Assembly: GCF_036248275.1 (NCBI RefSeq)
Contig: NZ_CP109181.1
Span: 1,488,001-1,552,000, forward strand
Reading direction: 5' to 3'
Length of the DNA stretch: 64,000 bases
DNA from: Streptomyces sp. NBC_01716
GTDB lineage: Bacteria; Actinomycetota; Actinomycetes; Streptomycetales; Streptomycetaceae
A program made the translations under genes and the position numbers. The stretch's first letter is position 1. Each line of letters starts with the position of its first letter. Shown here in pieces: positions 1 to 8,252 of the stretch. The notes below the pieces were generated by a model. The model searched no databases. It was not told where the DNA came from and saw only the letters and a program-made list of their open reading frames with translations.

Positions 1-702
1 GGGGAAACGCGCCACGGCGGCGGGCCAGGACGCCGGGGTGAGCGCGCCCGCCAGGTCGGAGAAGACGGTGACGTCGTCGGGCCACATCTCGGCCGGGCTG
101 AGCGGCACCGACTCGCGGGGCCGGTGCAGGGTGTCGCGCCAGGTCTCGTCGCTGATGATGTGCAGGCCCTCGCCGACGGCGGCCTCGCACGCCTCCCTGA
201 GAAGCTCGGGCGGTGCGACGGTGCCGGTCGGGTCGTCGGCGATCGAGAGCAGCAGCAGCCGCGGGTCGCCGCCCTCGGCCCGTACCCGGCGCACCGTCTC
301 CAGGAGGGCGTACAGATCGGGTACGCCGCCGCACTCCGCGGGGGTCGGCACCGAAAAGAAGGGCCGGCCGAGAAGCCGGGCCTGCGGCGCCCAGGACGCC
401 GGGTGCGGGCGGGGCATCAGGACGTCGCCGCCGTGCGCGGCGAGCAGCGCGAGGAGCAGCGGCTGCGCACCGGCCGCCGCGGCGGCCTCCTGGGGATGTG
501 TGGGCAGACCGCGTCTCGACCAGTAGCCGCAGGCCGCCTCCCGCAGGACCGGTCCGCCGCCGGGCGGCTCGGGCGAGGTCTGTCCGGCGGCGCCGGCGAG
601 CTCGGCGACGAGCTCGGGCAGCGCGGGCAGGCCCAGGTCCGGGGCGAGCGGCCCGTACCGTACGGGACCGCGCCCTTCGCGCACCGTCCCCGTCGTCCCC
701 AT
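1..702 (-). CDS. Class I/II aminotransferase-fold protein, partial (C-terminus outside window)
   Basis: The reading frame starts at an ATG at 702 and stays open to the left edge, so only the first 234 residues are visible. The protein has the PLP-dependent aminotransferase layout: a glycine/alanine-rich cofactor region, a DDPTG segment where the family usually has NPTG, and a DETW segment where it usually has DEVY. The family transfers amino groups using pyridoxal phosphate. The place where the Schiff-base lysine normally sits (SxxK) reads SDLAGALTP, with no lysine visible, so catalysis is doubtful. The start lies 36 bp below the MDMPI remnant on the same strand. Substrate cannot be assigned. 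Confidence 0.75.
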   Translation of the reverse strand, partial: MGTTGTVREGRGPVRYGPLAPDLGLPALPELVAELAGAAGQTSPEPPGGGPVLREAACGYWSRRGLPTHPQEAAAAAGAQPLLLALLAAHGGDVLMPRPHPASWAPQARLLGRPFFSVPTPAECGGVPDLYALLETVRRVRAEGGDPRLLLLSIADDPTGTVAPPELLREACEAAVGEGLHIISDETWRDTLHRPRESVPLSPAEMWPDDVTVFSDLAGALTPASWPAAVARFP

Positions 703-738
703 GCCCGCCTCCTCCCTCCTCCCGCACTCACCGGGGAT

Positions 739-915
739 CTACGCCCCGCGGCCCAGCATCGCGAGCAGCCGGGTCTGGGCGCCGGTGACCAGGTCGCGTA
801 CGGACCACGCGGCGCAGGGCGTCGGCGCGCCCCACTGGTCCGCGCGGACGGCGTGCACCCGGTCAGTGAAGAGGTCGAGCGCCTCGTCGTGCCGGTCCAG
901 CAGTGGATCATCCAT
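739..915 (-). pseudogene. Truncated maleylpyruvate isomerase-like (MDMPI/DinB_2 N-terminal) remnant
   Basis: A 58-residue reading frame from an ATG at 915 carries the hallmark start of TIGR03086/MDMPI N-terminal proteins: a helix, then TPCAAWSVRDLV. Full-length members are usually about 190 residues and continue with a metal-binding helical bundle. Here the family signal ends after VRDLV and the frame stops about 15 residues later. I read this as the 5' end of a deleted gene; a genuine micro-protein is possible but less likely. Confidence 0.45.
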
Positions 916-1029
916 GCCTCCCACTTTCCCCGGCCGCCCGGCCGGACGCGAGTCCGGCCGGTCCACGGCCCGCTCACGGCCGGCTCCGGGCCCTGCTTGG
1001 GGCCGGGGAGTACGGGGTACCCGCGTTCC

Positions 1030-2532
1030 ATGTCCGACATCCACGCGGGCCGTACCCCGGCCGGTCCCGGCACCCCGGCCCGGGTCGCCGCGCTGCTCAG
1101 CGGCTGGGACCGGCGGATCTTCCGGTCGGCGGCGAACCGGCACTGGCCGGGCGCCGGACCGGTGCTGCCGCGCCTCAGCCGCTCCGCCAACCACGGTCTC
1201 CTCTGGTTCGGCGCCGCCGCCGGAATCGCGCTCCTCGGGCGCGGTCAGCGCTCCCGGCGCGCCGCCCTGCGGGGCGTCGCCTCCCTCGCCGTCGCCTCGG
1301 CGGCGATCAACACCGTGGGCAAGCGGTCGGTACGCCGGGTGCGGCCGGTCCGCGACACGGTTCCGGTGATCAGGCAGCTGAGGCGGCAGCCGGTCACCAC
1401 CTCGTTCCCGTCCGGGCACGCGGCGTCGGCCGCCGCCTTCGCCACGGGTGTCGCCCTGGAGTCGAAGGGCTGGGGGGCGGTGGTGGCGCCCGTCGCCTTC
1501 TCCGTCGCGGCGTCCCGCGTCTACACGGGCGTGCACTACCCGAGCGATGTGCTGGTGGGCGCGGCGCTGGGGGTGGGGGCTGCGTACGCCGTACGCGGCA
1601 TCGTGCCGACCCGCTCCCAGCTGCCGTCGCCGGGACGGCCGCACGCACAGGCACCGGCCCTGCCGGGCGGTGACGGCATGGTGATCGTCGTCAACCGCGC
1701 GTCGGGCTCGTCGGACGCCGCGGGCGCGCTGCGCGACTCGCTGCCGCTCGCGGAGTTCGTGGAGTGCGACCCCGATGAGGTGAACACGGAGCTGGCGAAG
1801 GCGGCGGACCGCTGCACCGCGCTCGGCGTGGTCGGCGGCGACGGCACGGTCAACCGGGCCGCGGTGGTCGCCGCCCGGCACCGGTTGCCGCTGGCGGTGT
1901 TCCCCGGCGGCACGCTGAACCACTTCGCGTACGACCTCGGCATCGAGGACTCGCAGGACACCTGCCGCGCGATGGAGGCGGGCGACGCGGTCCGCGTCGA
2001 CCTCGGGCGGTTCACCGGGCCCGACGGGGCGAGCGGCCACTTCCTCAACACCTTCAGCCTGGGCGTCTATCCGGAGCTGGTACGTGTACGGGAGCACTGG
2101 GCGCCGCGGATCGGCGGCTGGCCCGCCGGGGTGGTCGCCGCGTCGAAGGTGCTGCGCGGCCAGCACCAGCTGGAGGCGGAGTTCGACGGCCGGCACCGGT
2201 CGCTGTGGATGCTGTTCGCGGGGAACAGCATCTACCAGCGCTTCGGGTTCACGCCGGGCCACCGGCACGATCTGGCGGACGGTCTGCTGGACGTCCGGAT
2301 CGTGCACGGCGGGAGCTTCCCCAGCCTGCGGCTGCTGGCCGCGGCGGCGGCCGGACCGCTGAGCCGGTCGCCGGTGCACGCGGCGGAGCGGATGCGGCGG
2401 GTGCGGATCACGGGCATCGCGCCGGGTACGCCGCTGGCCTTCGACGGCGAAGTGGCCGAGTCACCGGTCGAGTTGACGATCGACAAGGCGAACGAGGCAC
2501 TGACGGTGTACCGCCCCCGCGTGTTCCTGTGA
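1030..2532 (+). CDS. PAP2 phosphatase / diacylglycerol kinase fusion protein
   Basis: This 500-residue protein joins two lipid-active domains. Residues 50-190 form a membrane-embedded type 2 phosphatidic acid phosphatase with all three motifs: K98-x6-RP, PSGH at about 127-130, and SR-x5-H-x3-D at about 162-173. Residues 217-500 form a diacylglycerol kinase catalytic (LCB5/YegS-like) domain with the nucleotide loop GGDGT at about 269. The first activity removes phosphate from a lipid phosphate and the second phosphorylates diacylglycerol or a related lipid, so the protein could cycle a lipid between the two states at the membrane. The ATG at 1030 is preferred because upstream codons in the same frame overlap the MDMPI remnant and look non-coding. 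It is a single-gene unit. Confidence 0.9.
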   Translation: MSDIHAGRTPAGPGTPARVAALLSGWDRRIFRSAANRHWPGAGPVLPRLSRSANHGLLWFGAAAGIALLGRGQRSRRAALRGVASLAVASAAINTVGKRSVRRVRPVRDTVPVIRQLRRQPVTTSFPSGHAASAAAFATGVALESKGWGAVVAPVAFSVAASRVYTGVHYPSDVLVGAALGVGAAYAVRGIVPTRSQLPSPGRPHAQAPALPGGDGMVIVVNRASGSSDAAGALRDSLPLAEFVECDPDEVNTELAKAADRCTALGVVGGDGTVNRAAVVAARHRLPLAVFPGGTLNHFAYDLGIEDSQDTCRAMEAGDAVRVDLGRFTGPDGASGHFLNTFSLGVYPELVRVREHWAPRIGGWPAGVVAASKVLRGQHQLEAEFDGRHRSLWMLFAGNSIYQRFGFTPGHRHDLADGLLDVRIVHGGSFPSLRLLAAAAAGPLSRSPVHAAERMRRVRITGIAPGTPLAFDGEVAESPVELTIDKANEALTVYRPRVFL

Positions 2533-2626
2533 GCGGGGGCGGGGCGCGGCCGGGGGGCGAGCGCGGGGCGCGGGCGCGGGAGATATCGGTGGCGCGGGCC
2601 GGGGCCCGGGGCCGAAGCTCGGACGC

Positions 2627-3184
2627 ATGGAATCCGTGTCCGCTCCCTTCCTCGAAACCCCGCGGCTGCGGCTGCGTGCCTGCGACGAGGCCGACCTCGG
2701 CCGGCTCATCGCGCTGGACAACGACCCCGGCGTGAAGCGCTTCATCGACGGCGGCGTGCCCGTCGAGCCCAAGACGTTCCGGGCCGAGGCCCTGCCCCGG
2801 CTGCTCGGGCGCGGCTTCTGGGCGGCGGAGGAGCGGTCCACCGGCGAGTGGCTGGGCTGGTTCGAGCTACGGCCGCTGAACGACCCCGGGTGGGCGGAGG
2901 TGGAGCTGGGGTACCGGCTGCACCGGGCGGTGTGGGGCCGGGGCTACGCCACGGAGGGCGCCCGAGCGCTCGTGCGCAAGGCCTTCACCGAGCTGGGCAC
3001 CGAGCGGGTCACGGCGAACACGATGACGGTCAACACGGCCTCCCGGCGGGTCATGGAGAAGGCCGGGCTGCTCTTCGTCCGTACGTACGCCGAGGAGTGG
3101 CCGGAGGTCATCGAGGGCTCGGAGCAGGGGGATGTGGAGTACGCGCTCACGCGCGGGGAGTGGCGGCGCACGACTTCCGGGTGA
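2627..3184 (+). CDS. GNAT family N-acetyltransferase (RimJ/RimL-like)
   Basis: The 185-residue protein opens with ETPRLRLRACDEADL, typical of the RimJ/RimL acetyltransferase subgroup, and carries the acetyl-CoA loop region (WGRGYATEGARALV) at about residues 105-118, followed by NxxSRRVMEKAGL. Members acetylate the N-terminal amino group of proteins or small amines using acetyl-CoA. No clear Shine-Dalgarno sequence precedes the ATG. It lies 94 bp after the PAP2/DAGK fusion on the same strand and could share its transcript. The acceptor is unknown. Confidence 0.85.
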   Translation: MESVSAPFLETPRLRLRACDEADLGRLIALDNDPGVKRFIDGGVPVEPKTFRAEALPRLLGRGFWAAEERSTGEWLGWFELRPLNDPGWAEVELGYRLHRAVWGRGYATEGARALVRKAFTELGTERVTANTMTVNTASRRVMEKAGLLFVRTYAEEWPEVIEGSEQGDVEYALTRGEWRRTTSG

Positions 3185-3264
3185 CCACAGTGCGAGACAC
3201 GGGTCTCATATTCCGACATCGCGGCGTACCGTGACGGGATCACTTCACGAGAGGGAGTCCGGTC

Positions 3265-4074
3265 ATGCCGAGAGAGACCGCCGTCTACACCCACGGCCAC
3301 CACGAGTCGGTCCTGCGTTCGCACAGCTGGCGCACGGCGGCGAACTCGGCTGCGTATCTCCTGCCCGAACTCCGTTCCGGACTCGACGTGTTGGACGTGG
3401 GCTGCGGTCCCGGCACCATCACCGCCGACCTGGCCGCGCTGGTGGCGCCCGGCACGGTGACCGCGGTGGACGCGGCGGCGGACGTCCTGGAGCGGGCCGG
3501 GGAGGCGGTCGCGGCGCGCGGTCTGGACAACATCCGTTTCGCGGTCGCCGATGTCCACGCCCTGGACTTCCCCGACGACTCGTTCGACGTGGTCCACGCC
3601 CACCAGGTGCTCCAGCACGTCGGGGACCCCGTACAGGCACTGCGCGAGATGCGCCGGGTGTGCAGGCCCGGAGGCATCGTCGCGGCGCGCGACAGCGACT
3701 ACGGCGCGTTCACCTGGTACCCGTCGTCCCCCGCGCTGGACGGCTGGCAGGAGTTGTACCGGACGGTGGCCCGCGCGAACGGCGGCGAGCCCGACGCGGG
3801 CCGCAGGCTCGCCTCCTGGGCCCGCCGCGCGGGCTTCACGGACATCACGTCCACGGCGGCGGCGTGGTGCTTCGCGACGCCGGACGAGCGCGCGTGGTGG
3901 AGCGGGCTGTGGGCGGAGCGGACGACCGCGTCGCTCTACGCGGAACTGGCCGTACGCGGCGGCCACGCGGACGCGGCGCGGCTCGCCGGGATCGCGGAGG
4001 CGTGGCGCGCGTGGGGCGGGGAGCCCGACGCGTGGTTCATGGTCCCGCACGGTGAAATCCTGTGCCGGGTATGA
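3265..4074 (+). CDS. Class I SAM-dependent methyltransferase
   Basis: The 269-residue protein has the Rossmann-like methyltransferase core: motif I VLDVGCGPGTI at about residues 43-53, an acidic end to strand 2 (TAVDAA), motif II FAVADVHAL and motif IV FDVVHAHQVLQHV. The layout matches the UbiE/Coq5-type family, which methylates small molecules. A GAGGGAG ribosome-binding site sits 8 bp before the ATG. The intergenic region in front holds the small inverted repeat GAGAC-ACGG-GTCTC, a possible regulator site. The gene stands alone and ends just before a long palindromic element. No substrate can be inferred. Confidence 0.85.
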   Translation: MPRETAVYTHGHHESVLRSHSWRTAANSAAYLLPELRSGLDVLDVGCGPGTITADLAALVAPGTVTAVDAAADVLERAGEAVAARGLDNIRFAVADVHALDFPDDSFDVVHAHQVLQHVGDPVQALREMRRVCRPGGIVAARDSDYGAFTWYPSSPALDGWQELYRTVARANGGEPDAGRRLASWARRAGFTDITSTAAAWCFATPDERAWWSGLWAERTTASLYAELAVRGGHADAARLAGIAEAWRAWGGEPDAWFMVPHGEILCRV

Positions 4075-4085
4075 GGGTTGGTTCC

Positions 4086-4268
4086 CCCGGGCCCTGTCTT
4101 CGAAGTAGCGCCGTCCGCCCGCAGGGCGGGGCCCGCGGCGGCTGGTGCGGTGCATCGCAAGGCGGAGGATCTCCCGTGTACTGGACGTACTCGGGAGACT
4201 CCGACAACGCGGCGAGGTGCCGTGCCAGGCGCCGCGGGCCAGGCGGGACTTCGAAGACAGGGCCCGGG
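4086..4268. repeat. 183-bp palindromic intergenic element with perfect 21-bp terminal inverted repeats
   Basis: The ends at 4086-4106 and 4248-4268 are exact reverse complements over 21 bp; the outer 15 bases of the left arm are CCCGGGCCCTGTCTT. Inside are nested inverted repeats, including one around 4172-4198 (CTCCCGTGTAC against GTACTCGGGAG) and one pairing the GC-rich flanks near 4130 and 4230. Nothing inside looks like a transposase. The shared core TGTCTTCGAAGTAG recurs at 53971-53984. It could be a non-autonomous mobile (MITE-like) element or a large terminator-like RNA fold; the sequence alone does not decide. Confidence 0.7.
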
Positions 4269-4296
4269 TTCATGGTCGCGGAGATCGGTGCTTCGC

Positions 4297-4302
4297 TACC
4301 CT
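4297..4302 (+). promoter_or_regulatory. Probable leaderless -10 box (TACCCT)
   Basis: TACCCT matches TANNNT and ends 7 nt before the ATG of the VOC gene, with no Shine-Dalgarno sequence between them, so transcription probably starts at or next to the start codon. Confidence 0.45.
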
Positions 4303-4309
4303 CACCCGT

Positions 4310-4669
4310 ATGGAAATCCTGGGAACCACGCTGCGCATCTGCGTCGACGACCTGGAGACGTCGGTCGCCTTCTACGAACGGCTGACCGGCAGTCCCGCGC
4401 TCCGTTTCGAGCGCGGTGGGGTCTCCGTCGCCGCCGTGAGTTGCTTCCTGTTGATGAGCGGTCCCGCGGAGGAGATCGAGGTGCTGCGGAAGGTCACCGC
4501 GACGATCGCCGTCAAGGACGTGGACGAGGCGTTCGCCGCGCTCACGGACGTCGGCGCCCAGGTCCTCGCGGGCCCGGTCCCCACCCCCGCCGGCCGCAAC
4601 CTGATCGCGGTCCACCCGGACGGCTCGGTCTTCGAGTACGTGGACCGCAACCCGGTCCGGGTTGGCTGA
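4310..4669 (+). CDS. VOC (glyoxalase/bleomycin-resistance fold) family protein
   Basis: A 119-residue single-unit vicinal-oxygen-chelate protein. It begins with LRICVDDLETSVAFYERLTG, the first beta-alpha-beta half, and ends with a second half containing NLIAVHPDGSVFEYVDR. Family members bind metals and small ligands; some are lyases or dioxygenases and others sequester antibiotics. The C-terminal glutamate of the family is present (VFEY). The ATG at 4310 has a TANNNT box close in front and looks leaderless. The gene is isolated between the palindromic element and a bidirectional terminator, so context gives no substrate. Confidence 0.8.
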   Translation: MEILGTTLRICVDDLETSVAFYERLTGSPALRFERGGVSVAAVSCFLLMSGPAEEIEVLRKVTATIAVKDVDEAFAALTDVGAQVLAGPVPTPAGRNLIAVHPDGSVFEYVDRNPVRVG

Positions 4670-4696
4670 CGACTCCCGGGCACGCGCCTCCACGCA

Positions 4697-4726
4697 CCGG
4701 GCGAGCCGCGGTCGCGGCTCGCCCGG
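4697..4726. terminator. Bidirectional hairpin terminator
   Basis: A perfect 14-bp stem (CCGGGCGAGCCGCG and its complement) with a 2-nt loop lies between the convergent VOC gene and the DUF5107 gene. There is no T-run, which is usual in Streptomyces. Confidence 0.7.
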
Positions 4727-4756
4727 CGACGACCACGTCCCGGCGCGCACCAAGCG

Positions 4757-4772
4757 TCCAACGCCGGACGGG
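4757..4772 (-). repeat. Short intergenic repeat, core CCCGTCCGGCGTTGGA
   Basis: On the minus strand this 16-mer differs by one base from the copy at 30974-30989. Both lie just beyond gene ends. The motif resembles a short intergenic sequence that I recall as common in Streptomyces. Confidence 0.4.
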
Positions 4773-4827
4773 ACTTCACGGACACGCTCCGTGCCGCCCT
4801 CCCGACTCCCCTAGCGCGACGCCCCGT

Positions 4828-6831
4828 TCAGTCCCCCGGGCGCATCCGGTAGTCGTACGTCTCCGGCAGGGGGTCGTCCGTCAGGGATGACCAGACCTCG
4901 TTCAGTGTCTCCTCGCCCTCCCGCAGGTCCGCCACCTCGAAGCCCGCGTCGAACACCGCGCGTGCCGCGGTCTTGTCGCCCTCGGCGAGCAGCAGTTGGG
5001 CCTCGATCAGCCGGAAGGCTCCGCGCTCCCGGATCTCCGGCGAGAGCCGGTCCCAGACCCGGCGCCCGTCCCCCGCGCGGTCGGCGGCGAGCAGCACGGC
5101 GATCGACTCGCGGGCCAGCGCCACCGTGGCCGCCGTCCAGGACTCGCCGTCGGCCCCGGCCCGGACGGTCTCCTCCCCGCGCTCGCGGCACAGGTCGTTG
5201 AAAGCCTCCAGATACAGATCGGCGGCCCGCTCGGGGTTGCCGTCCTCCCGGTCGGCGACGGCCAGGCAGCGCAGCAACGGCCAGCGGGAGGAGGCCAGTT
5301 TGAGGCCGCGTTCCCAGCTCCGTACGGCCTGGGCCAGATCGCCCGCGTGCCACTGCGTGACGCCCAGGTGATACTCCGTCAGCGGCTCGGCGGGCGCCGT
5401 CTCCAGCATGTCGCGCCAGTGCGGGGCGACTTGCGTCGGGCCCGGCGGCTCGGCCTTCCGTGCCTTCAGGAAGGTGCCATGGGTGAACAGCTCGACCCAC
5501 GGCGCCTGTTGCTCGCCGAGCATGGACGCGTCGAACGGCGTGCCGGGCAGCTCGTACCCGCCGCGCATCGCGCCGCGCAGCACTTCGAGCGCGCCCCAGC
5601 CCGAGCCGGTGGCGAGCCGTTCGCCGGGCTCGTTGTCCGCGTACGGCAGCCAGGCCTCGTACGCGGCGTCGACAGCCGCGCGCGGCAGCGCCTGTTCGAG
5701 GCGGGTGCCGACCTCCGCGCGTGCCGCGTCCCAGTCGGTGCCGTGGACGGCGGCGGGATCCGCTTCGAGCGGACCGTACGACTCCAGCCAGCTGAAGTCC
5801 TCGTAGCCCTCCAGCTTGACGTGTTCGAGCTGGGTACGGGCCAGCCCTGCCTGGATCTCGGCGTAACCGGGCGTGCCCGGCTCCGTGAGCCACTGCTGCC
5901 AGCGTCGCCCGCCGCGCCCCGCTCCCCAGATGAAGAGCTTGCGTCCGCTCAGGGTGTCCGTGGACGTCTGGACGAGCCCGCGTCCGTCCGCGTCGAGCGA
6001 GGTGATCCACTTCCGGGCCTCGCGCGGGACTTCGTAGAAGTAGTCCGCCGGGTACTGGCCGCGCAGCGGGTACGTACGGTCCGCGCCGTCGTACTCGGGC
6101 ACCGGGACGCGGCGCAGGCTCCGTTCGTACCCGAAGTGCCACGCCTCATCGGCGGGTGCCAGGACGCGCGTGTGCTCGTCCTCGGGCACGGCGATGTTGG
6201 ACCACCAGTAGACGGGCGCGGGCCCCTGGTGCGGATTGCGTATCCGCACGCCGACGTGGAGGAAGTCGGAGTCGTCGGGCAGCCAGAGGTCGACCTGGAA
6301 CGGCAGGCCCCGCAGCGGCTCCCACTCCCAGAGCCGGAGCATCTCCCCGCCGTCGGGGGCGGGGACGAGCCCGGCGTGCACGGGCGCGCAGGAGAGCGTG
6401 GTGTGGCCGGTGGCGCCGATGTTCCACTCGATGCCACCGGAGAACCAGGCGCCGTTGAGCGCGAAGTCGGCGGGCTGGAAGACCGGGTTGCGGTAGAGCA
6501 GTTCACGGTCGGTGGGCTTGTGGTGCAGGGAGTGGACGCGCCCGCCGAGCCCCGGCAGAACGGTGGCCCGCAGCCGGTCGTTCTCGATGACTATCGCGTC
6601 GAGGTCGGTGCTCACCCGGTCGCGTCCGTAGCCGTCGAGGATCCGCACCGGAAGCAGGGTGCGCAGCGGCTCGTACCCGATCTGCCGCGCCATGTCGCGG
6701 GGCAGGTCCCGCTTGGCCCGTTCGTCGACGGAGTGGGTCTCGTCGAGCGGCCGGAGCGCGGGCAGGGGGTTCTCCGGCCCCAAGGGGGCGGCAGGCAGGG
6801 TCAGTACGGCACGTCGCACGCTCGTGGCCAC
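4828..6831 (-). CDS. DUF5107 protein with C-terminal tetratricopeptide-like region
   Basis: The 667-residue protein starts with a long beta-rich region (about residues 60-330) of the DUF5107 type. It resembles the mutarotase/beta-sandwich domains of sugar-active proteins: LPGLGGRVHSLHHK, GGIEWNIGATGHT and the tryptophan-rich APVYWWSNIA. The second half (about 460-640) is helical with TPR-like repeats, for example YHLGVTQWHAGDLAQAVRSWERGLKL. I choose GTG at 6831 because AGCGAGG lies just upstream and codons before it look non-coding; an ATG at 6912 is the alternative. No signal peptide is seen, so it is probably cytoplasmic. Related proteins have been linked to carbohydrate metabolism, but the role here is an inference. 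Confidence 0.75.
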   Translation of the reverse strand: MATSVRRAVLTLPAAPLGPENPLPALRPLDETHSVDERAKRDLPRDMARQIGYEPLRTLLPVRILDGYGRDRVSTDLDAIVIENDRLRATVLPGLGGRVHSLHHKPTDRELLYRNPVFQPADFALNGAWFSGGIEWNIGATGHTTLSCAPVHAGLVPAPDGGEMLRLWEWEPLRGLPFQVDLWLPDDSDFLHVGVRIRNPHQGPAPVYWWSNIAVPEDEHTRVLAPADEAWHFGYERSLRRVPVPEYDGADRTYPLRGQYPADYFYEVPREARKWITSLDADGRGLVQTSTDTLSGRKLFIWGAGRGGRRWQQWLTEPGTPGYAEIQAGLARTQLEHVKLEGYEDFSWLESYGPLEADPAAVHGTDWDAARAEVGTRLEQALPRAAVDAAYEAWLPYADNEPGERLATGSGWGALEVLRGAMRGGYELPGTPFDASMLGEQQAPWVELFTHGTFLKARKAEPPGPTQVAPHWRDMLETAPAEPLTEYHLGVTQWHAGDLAQAVRSWERGLKLASSRWPLLRCLAVADREDGNPERAADLYLEAFNDLCRERGEETVRAGADGESWTAATVALARESIAVLLAADRAGDGRRVWDRLSPEIRERGAFRLIEAQLLLAEGDKTAARAVFDAGFEVADLREGEETLNEVWSSLTDDPLPETYDYRMRPGD

Positions 6832-6939
6832 TGGCAAACCTCGCTTCGCTCGCTGGGGCCGCCGACGGCTGGATTGGCCGGCGCGCACCCGTTGACCATG
6901 GAACACGGTCAAGTGCGTGCCGAACAGAGCACCTTGGGA

Positions 6940-7836
6940 TCAGTCTTGGGTGAGGGCCGCCACAACGATGTCCGCGAGCAGTGCCCCGGCGGTGCCGTCG
7001 GGGTCGAGATCGGGGTCGTAGATCGTCAGGTTGAGCCCGACGCAACGGTCCGAGCGGACCAAAACCGTCAGCAGCGACCGGAGTTCATCGGGGAGCAGCC
7101 CCCCGGGGTCGGGGCTGTCGACGGCCGGCATCACCTCGGGGTCGAGCACGTCCGCGTCCAGATGCACCCAGAAGCCGTCGGTGACGGGCGTCTCCAGCGT
7201 CCGGAGCACGGCGCCCGCGAGATCGGCCGCGCCCCACTCGCGGAACTCCCCCACGGACACGGTGGGGATCCGCAGCCGGGCCAGCTCCTCGCGGTCCTCG
7301 TCGTCGTCGCGGATGCCGAAGATCCGTACGTCCTCGTCACGGACGTACGGGCTCAGCCCCTCGATGTCGGTGAGGTCGCTCTGCCCGCGCCCGGTGGCGA
7401 TGGCCAGCTCCTCGCCACCCGCCGCGCCGACCGACGCCGAGTTCCCGGGGTGCCGGAAGTCGGCGGAGCCGTCGATCGCGGCGATGCCGTACCGCCCGAG
7501 CCGCCGCAGCGCGAGCGAGGCGCCGAGCTGGATGGAGCAGTCGCCGCCGAGGACGAGCGGGAAGTCACCGGCCCGCACATGCCGCTCGATCCGGTCGGCG
7601 AGGCGGCGGGTGTACGCGGCGATGGCGGCGGCGTTGAAGACACCGTCGCCTTCCTTCCAGTCGCCCCGGTCGTAACGGGGCGGGACGACGACCCCGCCCT
7701 CGGACGCGCCGAGCCGCCGCACGATCCGCCGCTCACGCATTGCTCCGGCGAGCTTGTAGCAGCCGGGGACGGTTCCGGGGGCCGGTGGGCGCAGCCCGAG
7801 ATTGGAGGGGGCGTCGATCACCACGATATTCCGCAT
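6940..7836 (-). CDS. Arginase/agmatinase-fold protein with non-canonical metal site
   Basis: The 298-residue protein has the ureohydrolase fold. Canonical enzymes hydrolyse guanidino compounds such as arginine, agmatine or formiminoglutamate with two Mn ions held by GGDH, DAHAD and SxDxD motifs. Here these read GGDC (Cys100), DGSAD (Asp122, Ser124, Asp126) and HLDAD (Asp227, Asp229). Both histidine ligands are therefore replaced, while four aspartates remain, so metal use or activity is likely altered. The ATG at 7836 has GAGG 8-9 bp before it; the ATG at 7845 lacks a correctly spaced site. The gene lies 108 bp upstream of the DUF5107 gene on the same strand and may be co-transcribed. Confidence 0.85.
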   Translation of the reverse strand: MRNIVVIDAPSNLGLRPPAPGTVPGCYKLAGAMRERRIVRRLGASEGGVVVPPRYDRGDWKEGDGVFNAAAIAAYTRRLADRIERHVRAGDFPLVLGGDCSIQLGASLALRRLGRYGIAAIDGSADFRHPGNSASVGAAGGEELAIATGRGQSDLTDIEGLSPYVRDEDVRIFGIRDDDEDREELARLRIPTVSVGEFREWGAADLAGAVLRTLETPVTDGFWVHLDADVLDPEVMPAVDSPDPGGLLPDELRSLLTVLVRSDRCVGLNLTIYDPDLDPDGTAGALLADIVVAALTQD

Positions 7837-7904
7837 GCGGACCATCCTCGGCGTCGTACGCTCCTTCTTCAATGAGGATCTTCGGGAAGTAAGGCGGCAC
7901 GTCC

Positions 7905-8252
7905 ATGACCACGCAGCACACCTATCGGGTGATCGTCCGCGGGACCTTCGAGCAGTTGATGGACGAGGCGCGTGCGCGGTTGCTGGACGAGCTCGCCGAC
8001 CACGGGCTCAGCCAGATGCGGTTCACGCCCGAGGGATCGCTCACCTACGACAGGTCGCTCAGGCACTTCTCGTACCGGTTCGAGATCGTGTCCGACGCCG
8101 CCGACGGCGAGGAGATGGCCGCCGCCCTCGCCGAGGAGCGGGCGGAGGCGGCGCTGCGCGCGTTCGGCGGGGGTGTCGGCGCCGGGTTCGGGGAGCTGCG
8201 GTCGACCGTGACGGACATGGACACGATGAAGATCAACCGGAAGGGCCGCTGA
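7905..8252 (+). CDS. DUF6204 family small protein
   Basis: A 115-residue protein beginning HTYRVIVRGTFEQLMDEAR and ending with MDTMKINRKGR, the pattern of the DUF6204 family found in Streptomyces and relatives. Function is unknown. The predicted structure is a compact alpha/beta fold with no membrane segment or signal. It is transcribed divergently from the arginase-fold gene, with 68 bp between start codons, and it overlaps the end of the GNAT remnant on the other strand. Confidence 0.75.
   Translation: MTTQHTYRVIVRGTFEQLMDEARARLLDELADHGLSQMRFTPEGSLTYDRSLRHFSYRFEIVSDAADGEEMAAALAEERAEAALRAFGGGVGAGFGELRSTVTDMDTMKINRKGR

Noticed and set aside
124..1029. Long plus-strand open frame before the PAP2/DAGK start
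   Set aside because: It is antisense to the aminotransferase and MDMPI frames, is rich in Arg/Gly/Pro like a GC-driven shadow frame, and shows no domain.
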